DNA from: Actinomycetota bacterium
GTDB taxonomy: Bacteria; Actinomycetota; Actinomycetes; Nanopelagicales; Nanopelagicaceae
Reading direction: 5' to 3'
DNA: 41,689 nucleotides
Assembly (NCBI GenBank): GCA_016870795.1
Contig: VGAJ01000007.1
Coordinates: 1 to 41,689 of the forward strand
Shown: in pieces, positions 1-7,686 of the stretch
Layout of the letters: every line of letters starts with the position of its first letter
Position numbering within the stretch: position 1 is the first letter of the stretch
Position numbers and translations under genes: made by a program
The notes under the pieces: model-generated
Told to the model about the DNA's origin: nothing
What the model saw: only the letters and a program-made list of their open reading frames with translations
The model's database searches: none

Positions 1-1
1 T

Positions 2-157
2 GCGGATGTCCGCCCAAAGATCACTATGGCCTGCGTTGATTGCAAAGAACGTAATTACATCACCAGGAAGAATCGCCGCAACGATCCAGATCGTATGGAA
101 CTTAAGAAGTTCTGTCCTCGTTGCAAGACATCAACTCTTCACCGAGAAACCCGTTAA
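2..157 (+). CDS. rpmG: 50S ribosomal protein L33 (3' part; start lies outside the window)
   Basis: This is the C-terminal 51 residues of L33, a small zinc-ribbon protein of the large ribosomal subunit. The reading frame enters at base 2 with A-D-V-R-P-K-I-T-M and ends at TAA 155-157. Two CxxC pairs are visible, C-V-D-C and C-P-R-C, so this is the zinc-binding (C+) form. The segment [20 protein letters not shown] is typical of the family. Only a few N-terminal codons appear to be missing. It lies 13 bases upstream of a glycosyltransferase-like gene, in the actinobacterial neighbourhood upstream of secE. Confidence 0.93.
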   Translation, partial: ADVRPKITMACVDCKERNYITRKNRRNDPDRMELKKFCPRCKTSTLHRETR

Positions 158-170
158 TTAAGGGCCAGCT

Positions 171-851
171 ATGGCTGGATCAATTCGAATCTGTTTAATA
201 GCAGATAATTTCATTGAAGACTTTGCTAAATGTGTTTCATCAATTAGAAGCTATAGCGATGTTCCAATCACAATATTTGCCTCAGGCAAAGAGCTAGCAA
301 GCTATCAAGAGCGTTTTAAAGATGAGAATGTTATTTTTCAGAAGAATAAACTGGGCTGGGGCCATAGCATCAACTACTTTCTAAATAATTCAAGTGAGAA
401 GTATTTAGTGATTATGGATCCCTCAACGATATTTACCTCAGATGCCATTACCCCGACTCTGGAACAACTTGAAAAGGGCTTCCAGGCTGTGGGCTGGCGC
501 GGCGGTTTAGTAAATGTTGATGATCAATGGCGAAGCGTTGATGATAAGGGCGCAGGAGAAGTTGATGTTTTATTTAGTTATTTTCTAGCACTTGATAGAC
601 AGTTTGCACTTAGCCAAGGAGGAGCAAACCCATCTGCTACTTACTACCGAAATGCCGATATCGAGCTAAGTCTTGCCTTAAGAGCAGCTGGAGCAAAGCT
701 CTATCAAATTGATCTTGGCCTAATCCAGGAGCGCCATCATGGCTATCACGATAGTGATCCTGATTATAGGGAGAAGAAATCTAAGGAGAATTACAACCGA
801 ATCCTTGAGAAATATCGGGGACGTAGCGACATCTTGAGTGCGCGGAGATAA
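171..851 (+). CDS. family 2-like glycosyltransferase (GT-A fold), substrate unknown
   Basis: A 226-residue cytosolic protein with no signal peptide or membrane segment. The N-terminal pattern (IRICLIADNFIEDFAKCVSS) resembles the first beta strand and helix of GT-A enzymes. Residues 78-88 (YLVIMDPSTIF) sit where the metal-binding DxD would be, but only one Asp is present. Residues 161-177 (NADIELSLALRAAGAKL) match the acceptor-side E/D-x-x-L-xx-R-xx-G pattern of GT2 rhamnosyl- and glucosyltransferases. It starts 13 bases after rpmG and ends inside the possible GTG start of murB, so it is probably co-transcribed with them. Next to murB, a role in envelope glycan synthesis is plausible, but this is inference. 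The start has no strong ribosome binding site. Confidence 0.6.
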   Translation: MAGSIRICLIADNFIEDFAKCVSSIRSYSDVPITIFASGKELASYQERFKDENVIFQKNKLGWGHSINYFLNNSSEKYLVIMDPSTIFTSDAITPTLEQLEKGFQAVGWRGGLVNVDDQWRSVDDKGAGEVDVLFSYFLALDRQFALSQGGANPSATYYRNADIELSLALRAAGAKLYQIDLGLIQERHHGYHDSDPDYREKKSKENYNRILEKYRGRSDILSARR

Positions 852-861
852 CCTTCTACTT

Positions 862-1887
862 ATGAGCGAGCTACTTGCCAATTACACCAGCCTTCATGTT
901 GGAGGGCCGGCAAAGAAATTTATTCGCGTATCAAGTCAGAGCGAGCTAGTTGAAGCTATTAAAGCAGCAGATAGCGCAGGCGAAGAAGTATTAATAATGG
1001 GCGGCGGATCTAATGTTTTGATCTCTGATGCTGGGTTTAACGGCACAGTTATTCACGTTGAAACTAAGGGAAATACCTTTCATATCGATGCCTGCAGCGG
1101 GGCAATGATCACGGTTGCATCTGGTGAGAATTGGGATGAATTTGTCGCATTTATGATTGAAAAAGGATTTGCTGGCCTTGAGAGTATGTCTGGAATTCCA
1201 GGAAGTGTGGGAGCTACTCCAATTCAAAATATCGGTGCTTATGGCCATGAGATTTCAGAGGTTGTGGCAAGAGTTAGATGCTGGGATAGGAAAGAGAGCG
1301 CTTATAAGACCTTCTCTAATTCAGAGTGTGAGTTTTCTTATCGCTCATCGATATTTAAGAAAAGCGCAGGTAGGTATGTCGTACTTGAAGTAACTTTCCA
1401 ATTAAGACAGGGCGAGATGAGCCTTCCTATTACTTATAGCGAGCTTGCCAATTATCTAAAGGTTAAATTAGGCGAGCGAGTATTAATTACAGAGCTAAGA
1501 AAAGCAGTACTAGCTTTAAGAGCTGCTAAGGGAATGCTCCTTGATGAAAAAGATAAAAATAGCTGGTCTGCCGGTTCTTTCTTTATTAACCCTATATTAG
1601 ATGCAAAGGATGCTGAGAAGCTTCCAGTAAGCGCGCCTAGATGGCCCCAAGAAGATGGACGAGTAAAAACTTCTGCTGCCTGGCTTATGGAAAATTCTGG
1701 AGTGAAAAAAGGTGAGACTCATAATGGCGCTGGTATTTCTAGTAAACATGTATTAGCACTTGTTAACACTGGAAGTGCTAGCGCAGATGACATTTTAGAG
1801 CTAGCTAGAAGTGCAAGAAGGGCAGTAAAGGATAAGTTTGGAATCTTGTTAGAGGTGGAAGTTGCGCTAGTTGGTTTAAATCTATGA
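862..1887 (+). CDS. murB: UDP-N-acetylenolpyruvoylglucosamine reductase MurB
   Basis: Reduces UDP-GlcNAc-enolpyruvate to UDP-MurNAc with NADPH and FAD, the second committed step of peptidoglycan synthesis in the cytosol. The FAD-domain motif GGGSNVLISDAGFNGTVI and the GIPGSVGATPIQNIGAYGHE segment are clear. So are F-S-Y-R-S-S-x-F-K and the A-G-S-F-F-x-N-P motif carrying the proton-donor Ser. I chose ATG 862 (341 residues, beginning MSELLANYTSLHVGG). A GTG at 838 in the same frame would overlap the glycosyltransferase gene by 14 bases and add eight unconserved residues. A GGAG lies at 844-847. The stop overlaps the next gene as ATGA, so the two are translationally coupled. Confidence 0.95.
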   Translation: MSELLANYTSLHVGGPAKKFIRVSSQSELVEAIKAADSAGEEVLIMGGGSNVLISDAGFNGTVIHVETKGNTFHIDACSGAMITVASGENWDEFVAFMIEKGFAGLESMSGIPGSVGATPIQNIGAYGHEISEVVARVRCWDRKESAYKTFSNSECEFSYRSSIFKKSAGRYVVLEVTFQLRQGEMSLPITYSELANYLKVKLGERVLITELRKAVLALRAAKGMLLDEKDKNSWSAGSFFINPILDAKDAEKLPVSAPRWPQEDGRVKTSAAWLMENSGVKKGETHNGAGISSKHVLALVNTGSASADDILELARSARRAVKDKFGILLEVEVALVGLNL

Positions 1888-2369
1888 GAAAGCTCTTTCT
1901 TGCACTCCTTCTTATCTTTCTTCCGCTAAGCCCTTCTTATAGCCATAGCGTCTTAGTTAGTGCGAACCCAAGTAGCGGATCTGTCTTAGTTGATTTTCCT
2001 ATGGAGATAGTTCTTGATTTTAATGAAGAGCTATTGGTAATTGGCCAAGATGATCCCAATAGCGTTGAAGTCTTTGATGCAGCTGGAGCGCTAGTCTCAG
2101 GCAAGTCAAAGGTATCTGGGGCAAGAATTAGCGCAGGACTTTCGATTAACGGCAACGGAATCTATACCGTTAAGTATCGGGCTGCTTCAAACGATGGCCA
2201 TGTGATTGAAGATAGTTATGACTTTGAAGTGCAATCACCGATTGCAATCTCTGCTCCAATTAAAGAAGAGGTAGTCTCTATTCCCAGCTCTTCGCCGATT
2301 CCAATAACTTCAGCACTTGTTCTTGCGCTAGTTATTGGGCTAATAACCTTGGTTAAGAGGAGAAAGTAG
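1884..2369 (+). CDS. CopC-domain protein, exported and membrane-tethered
   Basis: A 161-residue protein. Residues 1-20 form a signal peptide ending S-Y-S, so the mature protein would begin with His21, as in copper-binding CopC proteins whose N-terminal amine and His bind Cu(II). The domain start (HSVLVSANPSSGSVL) and the later S-N-D-G-H motif match the CopC/YcnJ family. A single membrane segment near residues 140-157 followed by K-R-R-K would anchor the domain on the outer face of the membrane. The gene overlaps the murB stop by four bases. A role in copper binding or delivery is inferred from the fold and the His residues; no copper pump or CopD-like partner is visible nearby. Confidence 0.75.
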   Translation: MRKLFLALLLIFLPLSPSYSHSVLVSANPSSGSVLVDFPMEIVLDFNEELLVIGQDDPNSVEVFDAAGALVSGKSKVSGARISAGLSINGNGIYTVKYRAASNDGHVIEDSYDFEVQSPIAISAPIKEEVVSIPSSSPIPITSALVLALVIGLITLVKRRK

Positions 2370-3566
2370 CTAGCTAAGTAACTTCTTTATCCTCGTCACA
2401 CCTTCAATAATGTCTTCATCTGATGTGGCATAAGAGAGCCTGATATATCCAGATGGTCCAAAGGCCTCACCTGGAACAACTGCTACTTCGGCCTCTTCCA
2501 ATATGATCGTAGCAAGCTCAGCAGAAGTAGTTGGAGTGCGGCCATTAATCTCTTTGTTAAGAACACCTTTAACAGACGGATAAGCATAGAACGCCCCTTT
2601 TGGCATCGGACAGGAAATTCCTGGGATTTCATTTAGAAGTTTTACGATTAACTTTCTTCTCCTATCAAAGGCCTCACCCATCTTCTTAACTGCGCTTAAA
2701 TCGCCATCGAGTGCGGCAATTGCAGCTCTCTGAGCCACATTTGAAACATTAGAGGTTAGATGCGATTGCAGATTTGTAGCAGCTTTAATTACATCCTTTG
2801 GCCCGATCATCCAACCAACTCGCCATCCCGTCATGGCATATGTTTTCGCAACGCCATTAATAATAATTGTCTTATCAGCCATTTCAGGGACGATAACTGG
2901 AATTGAAGGAGCGCTAGCTCCGTCATAGAGCAGATGTTCATAAATCTCATCGCTAATTATCCAGATGCCATGCTTTGCGGCCCAATTACCAATTGCTTTG
3001 ACTTGCTCGACTGAATAAACAGATCCTGTTGGATTAGAGGGGGAGCAAAATAGCAGCGCTTTAGTGTTTTCATTTCTTGCTGCTTCAAGCTGCTCAATAC
3101 TTACTAAATAATCTTGTGACTCATCGGCAAATACTTCAACTGCTTTTCCGCCTGCTAATTTGATGCACTCTGGATATGTTGTCCAGAAAGGCGAGGGGAG
3201 AATTACTTCATCGCCAGGATTAATAATGGAAGCAAATGCTTGATAGACCGCTTGCTTGCCGCCATTTGTTACTAGAACTTGATCAACGCTAATTTCATAA
3301 TTTGAATCACGCTTTGTTTTATTAACAATTGCTTGACGAAGCTCAGGAAGTCCTGGAGTTGGTGAGTAGCGATGATTAGCAACTACCTTTGTTGCAGCAG
3401 CAGCGGCTGCAACAATGTAATCCGGAGTTGGAAAATCTGGCTCGCCTGCGCCAAAGCCGATCACTGGCCGGCCAGCAGCTTTAAGGGCCTTTGCTTTGGC
3501 ATCAACGGCTAAGGTCGCCGACTCTGCGATAGCGGCAATTCTTGAAGAGATTCGAGGCTTACTCAT
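2370..3566 (-). CDS. aspC: class I pyridoxal-phosphate aminotransferase (aspartate aminotransferase type)
   Basis: A PLP-dependent transaminase of about 398 residues, probably exchanging amino groups between aspartate and 2-oxoglutarate. The PLP Lys lies in [15 protein letters not shown]. Also present are the [11 protein letters not shown] substrate segment, the FCSPSNPTG loop, the [12 protein letters not shown] segment and the C-terminal IRLSYA motif with the carboxylate-binding Arg. ATG 3566 gives the usual MSKPRIS start; a GTG two codons upstream (3572) is possible. No strong ribosome binding site is visible. The gene faces the CopC gene with no base between the two stop codons. Its place just before tRNA-Trp and secE is the usual actinobacterial one. 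Specificity for aspartate rather than a broader amino donor cannot be fixed from sequence alone. Confidence 0.9.
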   Translation of the reverse strand: MSKPRISSRIAAIAESATLAVDAKAKALKAAGRPVIGFGAGEPDFPTPDYIVAAAAAATKVVANHRYSPTPGLPELRQAIVNKTKRDSNYEISVDQVLVTNGGKQAVYQAFASIINPGDEVILPSPFWTTYPECIKLAGGKAVEVFADESQDYLVSIEQLEAARNENTKALLFCSPSNPTGSVYSVEQVKAIGNWAAKHGIWIISDEIYEHLLYDGASAPSIPVIVPEMADKTIIINGVAKTYAMTGWRVGWMIGPKDVIKAATNLQSHLTSNVSNVAQRAAIAALDGDLSAVKKMGEAFDRRRKLIVKLLNEIPGISCPMPKGAFYAYPSVKGVLNKEINGRTPTTSAELATIILEEAEVAVVPGEAFGPSGYIRLSYATSDEDIIEGVTRIKKLLS

Positions 3567-3674
3567 AGGCACTTAGTCTTTCACAGGCGCAGGTGAGCGC
3601 GAGTTCTACCCCTTTTCATGCGGGTTTTACCTATTGGGTAGACCTGACCTACACTTGCCCATCCTGGCGCTTGC

Positions 3675-3704
3675 TTGATCGGGTAATTAAAAAAATCTGA
3701 TTAT
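3675..3704 (+). promoter_or_regulatory. weak candidate promoter for tRNA-Trp / secE-nusG
   Basis: TTGATC at 3675-3680 and GATTAT at 3699-3704 are separated by 18 bases and lie about 40 bases before the tRNA. The fit to the sigma-70-type consensus is only partial. The rest of 3567-3742 shows no gene. It contains a CTACCC/GGGTAG inverted pair at 3606-3641 that could belong to the leader of the divergent aminotransferase gene. Confidence 0.3.
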
Positions 3705-3742
3705 GAAAAGTCCATGCTTTTCCATGTTCGAAAGCGCCATAT

Positions 3743-3816
3743 AGGGCAGTAGCTCAACTGGCCAGAGTTCCGGTCTCCAAAACCGGCGGTTGGGGGTTCA
3801 AGTCCCTCCTGCCCTG
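3743..3816 (+). tRNA. tRNA-Trp (anticodon CCA)
   Basis: A full cloverleaf can be drawn. The acceptor stem is AGGGCAG (3743-3749) with CTGCCCT (3809-3815). The anticodon stem is CCGGT (3770-3774) with ACCGG (3782-3786), around the loop CTCCAAA that carries CCA at 3777-3779. The T stem is GGGGG (3792-3796) with CCCTC (3804-3808), around TTCAAGT. The 3' CCA is not encoded; the discriminator G is followed by CGCA. It sits 51 bases upstream of secE, the conserved actinobacterial position, and is probably processed from a shared transcript. Confidence 0.96.
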
Positions 3817-3867
3817 CGCAGTTGTAAGAAGTAAGAAGTTAACGAGAGAGAAAGGTAAGGATGCAAA

Positions 3868-4089
3868 ATGGGTGAGAACTCAGAGAGTAAAGAGCTAAAT
3901 ATCTTTTCTCGCATCGCCCTGTTCTATCGCCAGGTTATTAATGAGCTACGTAAGGTGGTCTGGCCATCTAGAAATATGTTGACCACATATACCGGAGTAG
4001 TTCTTGTTTTCGTGGCCTTTGTTATCGCAGTTGTTTCAATCTTTGATCTTGGTTTAACCAAATTAGTTTTCTTTATATTCGGCGAGTAA
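3868..4089 (+). CDS. secE: preprotein translocase subunit SecE
   Basis: The small clamp subunit of the SecYEG protein channel, 73 residues, in the cytoplasmic membrane. It has a short charged N-terminus, the conserved amphipathic segment around VINELRKVVWPSRNMLTTYT, and one membrane helix (about residues 44-65), which is the minimal single-span form. An AAGG (3857-3860) lies seven bases before the ATG. It is followed after 13 to 16 bases by nusG, as in nearly all bacteria. Confidence 0.95.
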   Translation: MGENSESKELNIFSRIALFYRQVINELRKVVWPSRNMLTTYTGVVLVFVAFVIAVVSIFDLGLTKLVFFIFGE

Positions 4090-4105
4090 AAGGTAAGGAG
4101 GGATG

Positions 4106-4786
4106 ATGAGCGAAGAGCAATTAACTGCCACTACTGATGAAGTAGTAGCAAGTGATGTAGCAGTAGATACAGATATTGAACTTGAAGAGGAAGAAGTTCA
4201 AGAGATCGTATCTCCTGAGGTCGCTGCATTCCGCGCCGAGTTAGCAGCAAAGAGCGGGGATTGGTATGTCGTTCACTCTTATGCTGGTTTTGAAAAGCGA
4301 GTAAAGGGCAACCTGATGCAGCGCATCACCTCACTTCATATGGAGGATTTCATCTTTGAAATCCAAGTTCCTGAAGAAGAGGTAACCGAGATTAAGAATG
4401 GTCAGCGCAAGCAGGTTAAGCGCAATGTTTATCCTGGCTATGTCTTAGTTCGTATGGATCTATCTGATGAATCTTGGTCTTGTGTGAGAAATACTCCAGG
4501 AGTAACTGGCTTTGTTGGAAACTCTCATCATCCAAGCCCGCTGCCGCTATCTGAGGCAGAGAAGATGCTGATGCCAAAAGAGCTTAAGAAGACTATGAAG
4601 CCTGATATTAAAGTTATTGATTTCACTGTTGGTGAGTCGGTAACTGTTATGGATGGCCCTTTTGCCACTCTTCCTGCATCGATCTCAGAGATCATGCCAG
4701 AGCAGGCAAAGCTAAAGGTTTTGGTATCAATATTTGGCCGTGAGACTCCGGTTGAGCTCTCATTCCACCAAGTTCAGAAGATTTAA
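4106..4786 (+). CDS. nusG: transcription termination/antitermination factor NusG
   Basis: The universal elongation factor that binds the RNA polymerase clamp and links it to Rho or to the ribosome. About 226 residues. The first ~50 form an acidic arm rich in E, D, V and T, common in Actinobacteria. The NGN domain follows ([18 protein letters not shown], then [16 protein letters not shown]). A C-terminal KOW domain begins at [15 protein letters not shown]. Two ATGs stand in tandem (4103 and 4106). The ribosome site AAGGAGG at 4095-4101 is very close, so the second ATG has the better spacing; the difference is one residue. Confidence 0.95.
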   Translation: MSEEQLTATTDEVVASDVAVDTDIELEEEEVQEIVSPEVAAFRAELAAKSGDWYVVHSYAGFEKRVKGNLMQRITSLHMEDFIFEIQVPEEEVTEIKNGQRKQVKRNVYPGYVLVRMDLSDESWSCVRNTPGVTGFVGNSHHPSPLPLSEAEKMLMPKELKKTMKPDIKVIDFTVGESVTVMDGPFATLPASISEIMPEQAKLKVLVSIFGRETPVELSFHQVQKI

Positions 4787-4815
4787 AGAGAAAAGGTAAA
4801 AAAGGGGAGAAGAAG

Positions 4816-5244
4816 ATGGCACCGAAGAAGAAGGTCCAAGCACTTATCAAGTTGCAGATCCAAGCTGGAGCTGCCACACCTGCCCCACCAGTGGGCCCAG
4901 CCCTTGGTCAGCATGGTGTGAACATCATGGACTTTGTTAAGCAATATAACGCTGCCACTGAGAAGCAAAAAGGCGAGATCGTTCCAGTTGAGATTACTGT
5001 TTATGAAGATCGCTCATTTACCTTTATTACTAAGACCCCTCCTGCCTCACGTCTACTACTCAAAGCAGCAGGGCTAGAAAAAGGATCTTCGGTTCCACAT
5101 AAGGACAAAGTCGGATCAGTTACTTGGAAGCAATGTGAAGATATTGCAACCTTGAAAAAGGATGACTTAAATGCCAATGATGTGAAAGCTGGAGCAAAGA
5201 TCATTGCAGGAACTGCAAGATCGATGGGAATCATCGTCAACTAA
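4816..5244 (+). CDS. rplK: 50S ribosomal protein L11
   Basis: Builds the GTPase-associated centre at the base of the L7/L12 stalk and binds 23S rRNA there. It is 142 residues, the normal length. The N-terminal signature [19 protein letters not shown] contains the Pro-rich hinge, and the C-terminal rRNA-binding domain ends with [15 protein letters not shown] at 4804-4809 is well placed before ATG 4816. It lies 29 bases after nusG and 66 bases before rplA, within the secE-nusG-rplK-rplA transcript. Confidence 0.97.
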   Translation: MAPKKKVQALIKLQIQAGAATPAPPVGPALGQHGVNIMDFVKQYNAATEKQKGEIVPVEITVYEDRSFTFITKTPPASRLLLKAAGLEKGSSVPHKDKVGSVTWKQCEDIATLKKDDLNANDVKAGAKIIAGTARSMGIIVN

Positions 5245-5254
5245 AAAATAAGTC

Positions 5255-5286
5255 GTGGGAGGACCGCGCTGGTCCGCTACTACCAC
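5255..5286 (+). promoter_or_regulatory. stem-loop between rplK and rplA, candidate L1 autoregulatory site
   Basis: GTGG (5255-5258) pairs with CCAC (5283-5286), and GGACC (5261-5265) pairs with GGTCC (5271-5275) around a five-base loop. This leaves an asymmetric 2 x 7 internal loop. L1 is known to repress its own mRNA by binding such asymmetric-loop stems, which mimic its 23S rRNA site. The position directly upstream of rplA fits, but assignment to L1 is inference. Confidence 0.5.
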
Positions 5287-5310
5287 TGCTTCCAAACAAA
5301 GGAAAAAGAT

Positions 5311-6021
5311 ATGAAGCGCAGTAAGAAATACACCGCAGCAGCGGCGAAGATAAATCAAGATCAGCTCTACACCCCACTATCTGGTATGAAGCTGGTTAAA
5401 GAAACTAATGTCACCAAATACGATTCCTCAGTTGAGGTCTCAATGGTCCTCGGCGTTGATCCTAAAAAGGCCGATCAAGCAGTTCGCTCCGTGGTTAATC
5501 TGCCACATGGAACCGGTAAGACTGCGCGAGTTCTAGTTTTTGCAACTGGACCAAGAGCAGAGGAAGCCAAGGCGGCAGGAGCTGACATTGTCGGCGGCGA
5601 TGAGTTAATCGAAGAAGTTAATCAGGGCCGTCTTGATTATGACGCAGTTGTTTCAACCCCTGAGTTAATGGGCAAAGTTGGACGTCTTGGAAAGGTTCTA
5701 GGACCACGTGGTCTTATGCCAAATCCAAAGACTGGAACTGTCACAACTGATGTGGCAAAGGCTGTCGGTGATATCAAGGGTGGAAAGATTGAATTCCGCG
5801 TTGATAAAGATTGCAACCTACATTTCATTATTGGTAAGTCCTCATTTAGCGCAGAGGCGCTAGCTGATAACTATGCAGCTGCATTTGATGAGATCTTGCG
5901 AGCTAAGCCGGCATCATCAAAGGGTCGCTATATTAGAAAAGCAGTTGTCTCAACCACTATGGGACCTGGCGTAACTCTTGATCCAAGCTATGCCCGTGAA
6001 GGTGGACCAGCAATAGAGTAA
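5311..6021 (+). CDS. rplA: 50S ribosomal protein L1
   Basis: Forms the mobile L1 stalk near the ribosomal E site and acts as a translational repressor of its own operon in many bacteria. It is 236 residues, the usual actinobacterial length. The family signature [19 protein letters not shown] is present near the middle, followed by [20 protein letters not shown]. The ribosome site AAAGGAAAA lies just before the ATG. It is the last gene of the secE operon and is followed by a strong terminator. Confidence 0.97.
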   Translation: MKRSKKYTAAAAKINQDQLYTPLSGMKLVKETNVTKYDSSVEVSMVLGVDPKKADQAVRSVVNLPHGTGKTARVLVFATGPRAEEAKAAGADIVGGDELIEEVNQGRLDYDAVVSTPELMGKVGRLGKVLGPRGLMPNPKTGTVTTDVAKAVGDIKGGKIEFRVDKDCNLHFIIGKSSFSAEALADNYAAAFDEILRAKPASSKGRYIRKAVVSTTMGPGVTLDPSYAREGGPAIE

Positions 6022-6038
6022 GTAATAATTCTTTAAAG

Positions 6039-6070
6039 AAAACCCCATCACTTAACTGTGGTGGGGTTTT
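6039..6070 (+). terminator. rho-independent terminator after rplA
   Basis: AAAACCCCATCAC (6039-6051) pairs with GTGGTGGGGTTTT (6058-6070), with one G-T wobble and a six-base loop. The 3' arm ends in four Ts within a T-rich tail. It closes the secE-nusG-rplK-rplA transcript. Confidence 0.88.
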
Positions 6071-6102
6071 CATTTATCTCAACTTAAGGTAATTTCTCTC
6101 TT

Positions 6103-7245
6103 ATGAGACGCATTCAAGTAATTCTCTTCGCACTCTTAATGGCAGTAGCAACCTTGCCTACCTATCAAGCTCATGGCGCTGAGTGGAGCATGACTGAAGA
6201 TATGGGTCTTCATCTAAAGATGAATATGAATGGTGTCTCCCCGCATGTGGAGAGAATTAATGGCCTAGATCGAATCTGGCGTTCAGATGGACCTACGGGA
6301 ACTGTTGTTAGTGATTGCAATGAAGAAGGGGTTTGCACAAACGTAACAGTGCCAGCTCGACTTGGAAACGATTTCACTGTTGTCACATTTACTAACGGCA
6401 CAAAGCGTGCTTATTTCAAGGAAATTGATGGCGCAAATCAACAGGTTTATTCAGCTCCATGTATCGATGCAGGGTGTGTGAGTATCGGAGCAAGAGTGGC
6501 AACGACAACTGAGATGAGAGTTCCATCTAGCACTAGAGCATGGGGCGTGCCAGATGCAGTATTGCTTCCTGATGGCCGGGTAAGAATCTATATTGTTGAA
6601 AGTCCAGTGGTCGGAAAGTGCACAGAGAAAATTGCTTCTTATATCTCTACTGATGGAATTTCATTTACCAAAGAGCCAGGATGGCGCTTTGAAAATGGTT
6701 ATGTTGATACCGAGATCTTGCGCGCTAAACAAGGTGATTATGTAATGATCATGGCCGATATTGCCTGCACCAGTACCAATCGTCAGATGCTCTTTGTTAG
6801 TACCTCTAAAGATGGTTTGAGTTGGAGCACCCCGCAGATTCTTACCGGACCTGGAGTAGAAGGTTTAGATCCAACTGGATATGAAGTTTCACCAAATGTA
6901 TTTCGAATTTATTACTCACAAGGTGGACCATCGCAGACATATGTTGTTAAGCGCGGTGTCTTGAGATTTACTCCTGCTGCAGTGGTGACACCAACACCAA
7001 CACCAACACCAACACCAACACCAACACCAACGCCAACGCCAACGCCAACACCAACGCCAACACCAACACCAACGCCCACAGAATCAGCCGTTGCTTCTCC
7101 ATCTCCAACTCCCACAATTGCGGCACCAACCCCAACTAAGGCAGCAGTAGCTAAGCAAACTACTATTACTTGTGTTAAAGGTAAGACTGTTAAGAAAGTA
7201 ACCGCGGTCAATCCAAAGTGTCCTAAGGGATTTAAAAAGAGATAG
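6103..7245 (+). CDS. secreted beta-propeller-like protein with Thr-Pro linker and Cys/Lys-rich C-terminal motif
   Basis: A 380-residue exported protein of unknown function. Residues 1-26 form a signal peptide ending A-H-G-A. The body (about 27-290) has repeated blade-like strands: PDAVLLPDGRVRIYIVES, the Asp-box-like S-T-D-G-I-S-F and S-K-D-G-L-S-W, and four or more Cys that may form disulphides. This suggests a sialidase- or GH43-like propeller, but no catalytic set can be named. Residues 296-326 are pure Thr-Pro repeats, followed by a Pro/Ala/Thr stretch. The last ~27 residues are a compact motif with two Cys and many Lys (ITCVKGKTVKK then PKCPKGFKKR). No ribosome site precedes ATG 6103. 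TAATTT at 6090-6095 ends seven bases before it, so the mRNA may be leaderless. It is a single-gene unit between two terminators/leaders. Confidence 0.65.
   Translation: MRRIQVILFALLMAVATLPTYQAHGAEWSMTEDMGLHLKMNMNGVSPHVERINGLDRIWRSDGPTGTVVSDCNEEGVCTNVTVPARLGNDFTVVTFTNGTKRAYFKEIDGANQQVYSAPCIDAGCVSIGARVATTTEMRVPSSTRAWGVPDAVLLPDGRVRIYIVESPVVGKCTEKIASYISTDGISFTKEPGWRFENGYVDTEILRAKQGDYVMIMADIACTSTNRQMLFVSTSKDGLSWSTPQILTGPGVEGLDPTGYEVSPNVFRIYYSQGGPSQTYVVKRGVLRFTPAAVVTPTPTPTPTPTPTPTPTPTPTPTPTPTPTPTESAVASPSPTPTIAAPTPTKAAVAKQTTITCVKGKTVKKVTAVNPKCPKGFKKR
6988..7080 (+). repeat. six-base tandem repeat (ACACCA / ACGCCA) encoding Thr-Pro
   Basis: About 15.5 copies of a six-base unit encode 31 alternating Thr and Pro residues. 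Units alternate between ACA and ACG for Thr, while CCA for Pro is nearly constant. The rigid, extended linker separates the propeller-like domain from the C-terminal motif. Such repeats are prone to slippage, so copy number may vary between strains. Confidence 0.9.
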
Positions 7246-7630
7246 TTCTGTAAATCTGCTCTATCCAACTCCTTTACTCTGAGTCAAAAACACATATATA
7301 CCGTGCGTGATCATCAATATTCTTATCAACCATTGTTAATTTCCAAAAAGGTGAGAAGATTGCCTTGCATGAGTTGGTTTGACTCTATTCAAACCTGGTA
7401 TCGGCTACGAATCGACAGAGATTGTCCCTGATGGTGCCTTTCTCTGTTGATCCCCAGATTTGCGAAGATGATTGGCAATATAAGTAGTAGTAAGTTGATC
7501 GAGCTTTCTCTCGATCTGGCCCGTTCGGTGGAGGTGATAGTTCAATCAAGAAAGCTTTTTGCCGCGAGAAAATGTTTTTCTCGCGTGATTTTGACCTAAA
7601 GCCCCCTTTGCTTCTAATATCTGCCCTCTC

Positions 7631-7683
7631 ACCAGAGACTGCTGGTTTCAAATCGCAAGGTTTGAAGTAAATGTCGAAAGACA
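7631..7683 (+). ncRNA. candidate L10-binding element of the rplJ leader
   Basis: Three consecutive small helices: ACCAG/CTGGT (7631-7635 with 7642-7646, loop AGACTG), TTCAAATC/GGTTTGAA (7647-7666) capped by a GCAA tetraloop, and TGTC/GACA (7672-7683) capped by a GAAA tetraloop. Ribosomal L10 leaders of other bacteria contain an AGAC…GC…GGT motif in a kink-turn that binds the L10-L12 complex. The AGACTGCTGGT here resembles it. The exact fold and L10 binding are inferred. Confidence 0.5.
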
Positions 7684-7686
7684 ACC

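Noticed and set aside
6988-7080. Possible CRISPR-like array
   Set aside because: The repeat unit is six bases with no unique spacers and is in frame as Thr-Pro codons.
6912-7268. Minus-strand open frame with Val-Gly repeats
   Set aside because: It is the antisense reading of the Thr-Pro repeat and has no start signal; the plus-strand gene has a signal peptide and ordered domains.
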